Origin: Flavobacteriales bacterium UBA1986
GTDB taxonomy: Bacteria; Bacteroidota; Bacteroidia; Flavobacteriales_G; Salibacteraceae
DNA length: 59,221 nucleotides
Assembly (NCBI GenBank): GCA_002336245.1
Contig: DDDG01000026.1
Span: 1-59,221, forward strand
Direction of reading: 5' to 3'
Within the stretch, counting starts at the first letter, position 1. The number at the start of each line of letters is the position of its first letter. A program made the position numbers and the translations under genes. The notes under the pieces were generated by a model, which ran no database searches, was not told where the DNA came from, and saw only the letters and a list, made by a program, of their open reading frames with translations. Below are positions 53,304 through 59,221 of this stretch, piece by piece.

Positions 53304-54599
53304 TTACCCAAAGAATAAGTAGGCAATAAAAATGGCTGCGATGATGCCAACAGCGTCGGCAATCAATCCGGCAGCAACTGTGTATCTAGTTTTTGAAATA
53401 TTCACTGCGCCGTAGTACACGGCTATGGTGTAAAAGGTCGTTTCAGTAGAGCCTTGAAAAACAGAAGTCAGACGACCGATGAAGCTGTCTATGTATGGTG
53501 CTTTTCCATTTGAGATCGCTCCCCAAGATTCAACCATCATTCCTCGGGCCCCACTGCCACTCAAAGGTTTCATGAGAGCAGTTGGCAAACCTTCTACCCA
53601 TTCCGTTCGCAATCCAATACCGCCAACTAAATAACGCATTCCATCAATGAGGATTTCCATCGCTCCACTAGCGCGGAAAACGCCAATCGCTACCAACATA
53701 GCAACGAGGTATGGGATGATTTTCACAGCGACTTCAAAACCTTCTTTTGCGCCTTCAACGAACTTTTCATAAATGTTGACTTTCTTCTGAAAGGCCAACC
53801 AAATGAAGGCCACAATGATTCCATAGAGCACAAAGTTTCCGCCCACCAAGCCCACCGTAGATACTTGGCCTTGAGTTAAACTACTCATCCACCAGATGAA
53901 TCCTACGATGGCTGCAGTGAGAAATCCTAAATAAAGCATCACCGTGCGATTCAAGAGGTTGATCTTTTGAAAAATCGCGACTGAAATTAAACCTGCAAGC
54001 GTTGAAAAGAAGGTGGCGAGTAGAATTGGGATGAAAACATCCGTAGGATTTGAGGCCCCTCCAGCCATGCGCATTGCCATCACGGAAACAGGAATGATGG
54101 TCAAACCTGAAGTATTCAGCACCAAAAACATGATTTGTGCATTCGAAGCGGTGTCTTTGACTCCGTTGGTTTCTTGCAAGTCGCTCATCGCCTTCAAACC
54201 AAGAGGTGTTGCCGCGTTATCAAGACCCAACATATTGGCTGAGAAATTCATCATCATGGATCCCATCGCTGGGTGATCTTTGGGCAATTCAGGAAAGAGT
54301 TTTCGAAAGAAAGGGGCGACCAAAGACGACAGCACTTTTATGGCTCCGCCAGCCTCCCCAACGCGCATGATACCAAGCCAAAGGGTCATTACTCCAATTA
54401 AGGTAATGATGATTGATATGGATGTTGCCGCCATATCGAAGGTTGATTGCACAATCGCCGCGAATACATTGAGGTCGGCTTTATCGAAATGCATTCCCCA
54501 ATTGGCAAAAAAATCTCGAAAGAAGTAACCAATCAGTCGAACTAAGGCAACTACAAACCCGATGAGGAAAAAACCAACGAATATGTAGTTCAGAGCCAA
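53304..54599 (-). CDS. SpmA/SpmB-like nucleoside-recognition membrane protein (fused)
   Basis: 431 residues with about ten membrane helices. The two halves correspond to SpmA (about 1-220, with MNFSANMLGLDNAATPLGLKAM) and SpmB (about 230-431, with FRASGAMEILIDGMRYLV and PTALMKPLSGSGARGMMVE). In Bacteroidota this fusion is common and has no link to spores. The transported or sensed solute is unknown. It starts three bases after the Sua5-like gene stop. Confidence 0.88.
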   Translation of the reverse strand: MALNYIFVGFFLIGFVVALVRLIGYFFRDFFANWGMHFDKADLNVFAAIVQSTFDMAATSISIIITLIGVMTLWLGIMRVGEAGGAIKVLSSLVAPFFRKLFPELPKDHPAMGSMMMNFSANMLGLDNAATPLGLKAMSDLQETNGVKDTASNAQIMFLVLNTSGLTIIPVSVMAMRMAGGASNPTDVFIPILLATFFSTLAGLISVAIFQKINLLNRTVMLYLGFLTAAIVGFIWWMSSLTQGQVSTVGLVGGNFVLYGIIVAFIWLAFQKKVNIYEKFVEGAKEGFEVAVKIIPYLVAMLVAIGVFRASGAMEILIDGMRYLVGGIGLRTEWVEGLPTALMKPLSGSGARGMMVESWGAISNGKAPYIDSFIGRLTSVFQGSTETTFYTIAVYYGAVNISKTRYTVAAGLIADAVGIIAAIFIAYLFFG

Positions 54600-54602
54600 G
54601 GG

Positions 54603-55226
54603 CTAAAAAATTGCGTCTACATTCCCCAAACCCTGGCGCAAAATCACGGGATCATCTCCTGTACAATCTATGATGGTTGAAGGTATGTTGTTCCCAAAAC
54701 CAGCATCAATGACAATGTCGACCTTATCCTTAAAATTCTCATAAATCGCAGAGGGATCTGTGGTGTAGTCGATGATGGTATCGTCGTCGTGAACAGAGGT
54801 TGTGATGATCGGATTCCCCAACTTCTCTACAATTTGAAGAGGTATTTCATTGTCGGGAATACGTATCCCAATGGAACGTCGATCTTGGAATGAACTGGGC
54901 AACTTTTTATTGGCCTTGAGAAGAAAAGTGAAGGGGCCCGGAAAAGCTTTCTTCATCATTTTAAACACGTTCGTTCCAACCGAAGCGAAGGAAGACAGAT
55001 GACTCAAATTGTGACAAATGATGGCGAAATTGACCTGCTTTGGATCCATTTCCCGAATTCGTGCCACTCGCTCAACCGCTTTGACGTTCTCCATGTCACA
55101 TCCGATTCCGTAGACGGTATCCGTTGGATACACGATGACTCCACCAGCTTTTAGACAATCCACAACACGATTCAAACTTTTGGAATCGGGGTTCGATGGA
55201 TTTATTCGGATGTATTCAGCAGCCAT
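54603..55226 (-). CDS. Sua5/YciO/YrdC-family protein (threonylcarbamoyl-AMP synthase-like)
   Basis: 207 residues from ATG 55226; a longer frame to 55301 would add a basic tail without family support. GGVIVYPTDTVYGIGCDM, then VNFAIICHNLSHLSSFASV, PGPFTFLLKANKKLP and RIPDNEIPLQIVEKLG belong to the YrdC/YciO fold that makes threonylcarbamoyl-AMP for t6A in tRNA or acts as its relative YciO. The sequence looks closer to YciO, so a second copy for t6A may exist elsewhere. Confidence 0.82.
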   Translation of the reverse strand: MAAEYIRINPSNPDSKSLNRVVDCLKAGGVIVYPTDTVYGIGCDMENVKAVERVARIREMDPKQVNFAIICHNLSHLSSFASVGTNVFKMMKKAFPGPFTFLLKANKKLPSSFQDRRSIGIRIPDNEIPLQIVEKLGNPIITTSVHDDDTIIDYTTDPSAIYENFKDKVDIVIDAGFGNNIPSTIIDCTGDDPVILRQGLGNVDAIF

Positions 55227-55254
55227 GATTTCAGTTTCAATCCAAAGTAAGCTA

Positions 55255-55911
55255 TTAGCTGTTCCCCTTCTTGTAATCGGCAAGAAATTTCTCCAAGCCA
55301 ATGTCGGTAAGAGGATGCTTCAACAAGCCCAGAATGGCACTCAGTGGACCCGTCATTACATCAGAACCAGCTTCAGCACATTTGATGATGTGCATGGTAT
55401 GACGAACCGAAGCCGCAAGGATCTGAGTGTCGTACATGTAGTTGTCATAAATCAAGCGGATTTGTTCGATCAACTCCATACCATCTGTGCTTACATCGTC
55501 TAAACGACCAACAAAGGGAGATACATAAGTTGCTCCTGCTTTTGCAGCAAGCAATGCCTGACCTGCACTAAAGACCAATGTGCAATTCGTTTTAATCCCC
55601 TTATTGCTGAAATAACGAAGGGCTTTAATTCCGTCGTGAATCATTGGGATTTTAACCACAATATTCGGATGCAAAGCGGCAAGCACTTCACCTTCGCGAA
55701 TCATACCCTCGAAATCAGTCGAGATCACCTCAGCACTTACCGGCCCATCTACGATGGCACAGATGTCTAAGTAATGTTGAATGATGTTTTCTTGACCAGT
55801 TATCCCCTCTTTAGCCATAAGGCTTGGGTTGGTAGTCACTCCATCCAAAACTCCAAGGGCTTCGGCTTCTTTTATCTGCTCAAGATTGGCAGTATCGATG
55901 AAAAATTTCAT
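55255..55911 (-). CDS. fsa: Fructose-6-phosphate aldolase / short transaldolase (TalC-type)
   Basis: 218 residues from ATG 55911, the normal length. MKFFIDTANLEQIKEA, GVTTNPSLMAKEG, the Schiff-base Lys in VVKIPM (about 86) and YVSPFVGRLDDVS are characteristic. Members interconvert fructose 6-phosphate with dihydroxyacetone and glyceraldehyde 3-phosphate, or act as transaldolase. A strong promoter lies upstream; it leads the operon ending with the asparaginase. Confidence 0.93.
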   Translation of the reverse strand: MKFFIDTANLEQIKEAEALGVLDGVTTNPSLMAKEGITGQENIIQHYLDICAIVDGPVSAEVISTDFEGMIREGEVLAALHPNIVVKIPMIHDGIKALRYFSNKGIKTNCTLVFSAGQALLAAKAGATYVSPFVGRLDDVSTDGMELIEQIRLIYDNYMYDTQILAASVRHTMHIIKCAEAGSDVMTGPLSAILGLLKHPLTDIGLEKFLADYKKGNS

Positions 55912-55930
55912 GTGCTTCAGTTTATGCAAA

Positions 55931-55961
55931 CAAAGGTATTCCGTGAGCCTACTTTACCAAA
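55931..55961 (-). promoter_or_regulatory. Good Bacteroidota promoter, TTTG-N19-TACCTTTG
   Basis: On the minus strand TTTG (55958-55961) and TACCTTTG (55931-55938) have the ideal 19-base spacing. The second element ends 19 bases before the ATG of fsa. Confidence 0.75.
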
Positions 55962-56095
55962 AAATTTAAAGCCCTTGGAAGCCTTCTTATGAACAGCTTG
56001 TAAACGTCTATTATGCTTCGTTTATCGATGATTCCGCATATTTAACCGCTTTGTTTTGCGCAGGGCAATAAAGCAGCTAGTTTTGTCCTTCACAA

Positions 56096-57242
56096 ATGCG
56101 CAGAACCTTTTTATATATCGTTTTTTTTCTTGTGCTTTCTCTCTTCAGGAAGTGCAAAGACGACCACTGCCACCACCCCTGGACCTTGGACTTCAGCTGG
56201 GACATGGAATAACGGCGTTCCTGCAAGCGGCGATATAATCAACATCAACGTAGACGTTGTTTACAACACCAACTTTTCTTGTGGTGGATCTGGAATACTT
56301 ACGATTAACACCACTGGTTCACTAACAGATGCACCGGGAGGTAAAGCATACGATTTCGACTTGGTAAACACCGCGACGCTGATCTTAATGTCGAACATGA
56401 CCATAGAAGGAACCTTAACTGTGGCAAACAACACGGACTTAGTCTTAACCGGATGTGATACGCTCATTTTCGGCAACGGCGACTTTTCAAACAGTGGCTT
56501 GCTGGCGGTTGATTCCTGTTCTGCAATGATTGGAAATGGAGATATGACTATCTCAAACAGTTTCCAAATTGGTGCTGGTGGATTCATCAGAGTTGATGGA
56601 GACGTTACACTGTCCAACTCTGCTGAAGTTACCGGAGATGGAAACTTTTTCGCCACTGGGTGCATCGAATTTCAAAACACAGCCTCGCTGTTTGGGGACA
56701 ATACAGATTGCTGCCCAGGACCTTGTTTCAGAGGAACTGGTTATCCGCTGCCATTAAAGCTTCTTTATTTCACTTTAGAAAAAGAAGCATCAAACGTCCG
56801 CTTTGAATGGGCCAGTCTGAGCGAAGAAAATCTAGACCGATACATTTTACAACGCTCAAGCGATTTAAGGCTTTGGGAGAACAGTGAGGAAGTTCTCGCC
56901 GCCGGATTCTCAAATTCGGTATTGACTTACGAATGTTTTGAGGAGAAGCTGGGAAGCCGAGGCACGATTTACTATAGGCTGAAAGCTTTAGACTTCGATG
57001 GTAGCTATTCATATTCTCAAGTTCTTACCGTTCGACAAGACGAATCAAAGAATGCTCTCTTCTGCCCTAACCCCGTCGACAATGTGATTCACATTCCGAA
57101 CAACACAGAGGAAATTCGAATCCTTGACTCTTCCGGTCGACTGCTTTTAAAAGGAATTGGTGAACAGCTCGACATCAGCGAACTTCCAGCCGGATTCTAC
57201 TACTTGAAGTGTGCTAACAACTCTGAGTCACTCGTGAAGTAG
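56096..57242 (+). CDS. T9SS type A cargo protein, signal peptide and body in different frames at a T8 tract
   Basis: ATG 56096 begins MRRTFLYIVFF, but a T8 run (56121-56128) puts the rest out of frame. With seven T's the reading is FFLCFLSSGSAKTTT, a proper signal peptide joined to the body. The remaining frame starts at TTG 56130 and has 370 residues: WTSAGTWNNGVPASGD, a beta-helix-like region with repeated N and T, then a Cys pair (CCPGPC), an FPLPL-type junction, and a sorting domain (LFCPNPVDNVIHI, LDSSGRLLLKG, LPAGFYYLKC). It is a paralogue of the next gene. The shift may be a sequencing indel or a phase-variation switch. Confidence 0.75.
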
Positions 57243-57330
57243 TAGGCTCACTTGGGCCTTCGCGAATAAAATACTCATTCACACCTAGTTAAAAGTTTAG
57301 CTAGTGCTATATTTGATAGGAACAAGGGGC

Positions 57331-58476
57331 ATGAACCAATTTAAAGCTCTTCTACTTTTTTCCTGCGCGCTGATCTCTTTCCAACTTCTTGGAAAGACGA
57401 CCTCCAGCGTCAGTTCGGGAAGTTTTATTACCTCAGGAAATTGGAACAATGGAGCTCCAGTCACTGGTGATTCCATCAATGTCAATCATCAAATGTATTT
57501 GGATGTAATCTTTGATGTAACAGGTGCACTTGTTATTCAGACCGGAGGCAGTCTGTCTGATACCGCCGGTGGAAGCACCTATCCGCTCCAAATTACAAAT
57601 ACAGGAAAATTGATTCTGAACGGCGGCGATCTATCTTTAGAAGATAGCATCCTCATTCGAAACACTGCAAGTGTAGTGATTGGAGCGTGCGACACCCTAA
57701 CTGTCGGAGGAGCAAAATTGGAAAACAATACAACCTTCACAATTGCCGCATGTGCGGTTTTTATTGTCAACGGCACTTTCCAGATGGAAAACTCCAATGG
57801 GATAGATTGCGATGGATTCATCCGAATTAATGGAAATACCATTACCAGAAATGCTGCGAGCATAACTGGCTCTGGAAATTTTTCTACTTCTGGAACGGTT
57901 ACATTCTTAAATACATCAAGTATTTACGGCATTAACACCAATTGCACTCCTGGTCCGTGCAATTTTGGAACAGGCTTTCCTTTACCGCTGGAGCTTCTTA
58001 ATTTCGGAATCGTGGACATCGACGGAGAGTTTCATTTCGAATGGACATACATTCAAGACGAAGACATCAAGGAATACCGACTTCAACGTTCGGGAGATCT
58101 TCAGATGTGGATGGATGTATTCCAAACAGACAGTAAAGAACAATCTGGCTCAGCTGACTACCGTTGCTCCGACCCAATGCCAATGGAACACACGTCCTAC
58201 TATCGTTTAAAGATTCTTTCTCATAATACGCCAACGGCTTTCTCGCAGGTTATTGAAGTGAGTCAAAGTTCGAATACGAAGCAAATGAATGCCTTCCCCA
58301 ATCCAACTACCGACCTCATTTACTTATCCTGCGTGGATTGTTTCTACGAACTATTAGACCTCAGATCCAATAGGTTGGATGTTTTTCAAGGAGGCAAAGT
58401 AGATCTAGGGCATCTACCATCTGGCCTTTACATCCTCAGGTCAAAAATGGGAACCGAGCGCATCACCAAATTGTAG
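57331..58476 (+). CDS. T9SS type A cargo protein, tandem paralogue of 56096-57242
   Basis: 381 residues from ATG 57331. Signal peptide LLFSCALISFQLLG is in frame. The body shows GSFITSGNWNNGAPVTGDS and alternating strands such as TGKLILNGGDLSLEDS, consistent with a beta-helix; the TPGPCNFGTGFPLPLELL junction is shared with its neighbour. The C-terminus is a sorting domain: NAFPNPTTDLIYLSC, DLRSNRLDV, LPSGLYILRS, ERITKL. Duplication followed by divergence is likely. It should be exported to the cell surface. Confidence 0.88.
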   Translation: MNQFKALLLFSCALISFQLLGKTTSSVSSGSFITSGNWNNGAPVTGDSINVNHQMYLDVIFDVTGALVIQTGGSLSDTAGGSTYPLQITNTGKLILNGGDLSLEDSILIRNTASVVIGACDTLTVGGAKLENNTTFTIAACAVFIVNGTFQMENSNGIDCDGFIRINGNTITRNAASITGSGNFSTSGTVTFLNTSSIYGINTNCTPGPCNFGTGFPLPLELLNFGIVDIDGEFHFEWTYIQDEDIKEYRLQRSGDLQMWMDVFQTDSKEQSGSADYRCSDPMPMEHTSYYRLKILSHNTPTAFSQVIEVSQSSNTKQMNAFPNPTTDLIYLSCVDCFYELLDLRSNRLDVFQGGKVDLGHLPSGLYILRSKMGTERITKL

Positions 58477-58644
58477 TCATGAACATTCGTGTTGAAAAAC
58501 TCGAATCGAATCGACTCCTTGTTTCGCTCGTTCATCGCCACAACTTGCCTCTGCAACTGCCTCCATTCGGAATGGCATGAAAGCGATTTGCACAAAGAAA
58601 TGAAATGAATTTCCTGTGAATACCTTTGGGATTAAGAAAGATGC

Positions 58645-59085
58645 ATGGACAAAATTGAGATTCGAATAATATCACCTGAAGAGACCCACGACATACGTCA
58701 TGAGGTTCTAAGAAAAGGACAAGACCGTTCGACAGTAATCTATTCCGAGGATTCCATGCCCGGGTCTTTTCATATGGGAATCTTCCACAAAGGAGAACAT
58801 ATGGGCATCGCTTCCTTTTACCCAGAAAACCACCCAAACATTCCCATGAATTTCTTCCGTCTGCGCGGTATGGCTAGTCGGGAAAATGTACAGGGAAAAG
58901 GCTTTGGCTCCCTTTTGATTCAGGCTTCCATGAAGGAAATCATTGAGCGAAATGGCAAAGGAATTTGGTGCAATGCACGGACATCAGCGTCAAAATTCTA
59001 TTCCAAACACAAGTTCGAACGAGTTGATGAAGAGTTCGACATAGCCGGCATCGGACCGCACTATCTTATGAAACTGGACCTTTAA
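58645..59085 (+). CDS. GNAT-family N-acetyltransferase
   Basis: 146 residues. The acetyl-CoA-binding motif is RENVQGKGFGSLLIQ (about 90-104, with Q/RxxGxG/A), preceded by FFRLRGMAS and followed by CNARTSASKFYSKHKFE. The N-terminal EETHDIRHEVLRKGQ resembles the ElaA-like subgroup. The acceptor is unknown. It stands alone between the cargo gene and the 7-bp repeat tract. Confidence 0.88.
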   Translation: MDKIEIRIISPEETHDIRHEVLRKGQDRSTVIYSEDSMPGSFHMGIFHKGEHMGIASFYPENHPNIPMNFFRLRGMASRENVQGKGFGSLLIQASMKEIIERNGKGIWCNARTSASKFYSKHKFERVDEEFDIAGIGPHYLMKLDL

Positions 59086-59159
59086 TCAGTTCGACCAACG
59101 ATAGAGGTACGAGTCTCTGAGCCTGTCGAAGAGGATATGAGATTTGGGCAAGGGAGGCG

Positions 59160-59201
59160 TCAATGATCGATTAGCGATGACCGATTGTCAATTACGAGTT
59201 A
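59160..59201 (+). repeat. Array of six 7-bp units (TCGATTA-like)
   Basis: TCAATGA, TCGATTA, GCGATGA, CCGATTG, TCAATTA and CGAGTTA are adjacent and of exactly equal length. Further left are GGATATG and AGATTTG (59133-59146), related to the AGATATG units at 52113. The unit GAGCCTGTCGAAG at 59119-59131 is the complement of a motif I recall as widely dispersed in bacterial genomes; I do not rely on that. Confidence 0.7.
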
Positions 59202-59221
59202 CCCTCCTACGCTGCGCTTCG

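Noticed and set aside
58479..58580. Small 33-codon open frame after the cargo paralogue
   Set aside because: No ribosome-binding site, promoter or family resemblance; short enough to arise by chance.
59111..59133. REP-like dispersed element
   Set aside because: A short match to a remembered motif without a second copy in the window is not enough to call one.

Overview
The window comes from a Bacteroidota chromosome, most likely a marine or freshwater member of the Flavobacteriales/Cryomorphaceae type. The evidence is several secreted proteins with type IX secretion (T9SS) C-terminal sorting domains, two PorP/SprF-like outer-membrane proteins, TAnnTTTG-type promoters, few Shine-Dalgarno sites, and the conserved birA / rsfS / ftsH / cdsA / psd block. 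No rRNA, tRNA, CRISPR array, phage or insertion sequence was recognised. The organism cannot be named from the sequence alone.

Layout. 1-696: N-terminal part of a di-haem cytochrome-c peroxidase running off the left edge. 862-7643: a T9SS-secreted protein facing a four-gene overlapping operon (FAD oxidoreductase, membrane ferredoxin, two family 2 glycosyltransferases). 7782-12068: a secreted protein of unknown function, then a GH113-like glycosidase, a hotdog thioesterase and an ACMSD-like decarboxylase. 12186-16192: a GABA-transaminase-type operon with a frameshifted aminotransferase, a deletion scar joining parts of two hydrolase genes, an intact aldehyde dehydrogenase, a flavin split-barrel protein and a cupin. 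16171-16889: a four-helix-bundle gene between arrays of an exact 8-bp period. 16930-21832: trhO, a secreted cyclophilin, a protein with four glycogen-binding-like modules, an aspartyl protease and a DinB/YfiT protein. 22058-24048: a disrupted secreted protein and a Kunitz-domain lipoprotein. 24171-27081: KirBac channel, acyltransferase and RecD-like helicase in one operon. 27203-37211: membrane protein, DUF3822, rsmD, coaD, TlpA-like thioredoxin, a 1,115-residue repeat protein and a two-propeller membrane protein. 37611-42908: T9SS cargo genes with a PorP/SprF partner. 43005-52103: NUDIX, pyrE, birA, rsfS, ftsH, cdsA, psd, a second PorP/SprF-like gene and nnr. 52286-55911: fsa / Sua5-like / SpmAB-like / glycosylasparaginase operon. 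56096-59221: two tandem T9SS cargo paralogues, a GNAT acetyltransferase and a 7-bp repeat tract.

How the parts connect. Membrane and envelope functions dominate: phospholipid synthesis (cdsA, psd, an acyltransferase), protein quality control (ftsH), and surface export (PorP/SprF with sorting-domain cargo). The GABA-type operon is damaged in two adjacent genes while the flanking genes are intact.

Three single-base frame disruptions (near 12621, 22775 and 56121-56128) lie inside otherwise well-preserved coding sequence. They may be sequencing indels or real mutations; the T8 tract in a signal peptide could also be a phase switch. The most unusual non-coding signal is the family of 8-bp arrays (consensus ATYTNCNY) in opposite orientations on the two sides of the four-helix-bundle gene. 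The left array also encodes the last residues of the neighbouring cupin.
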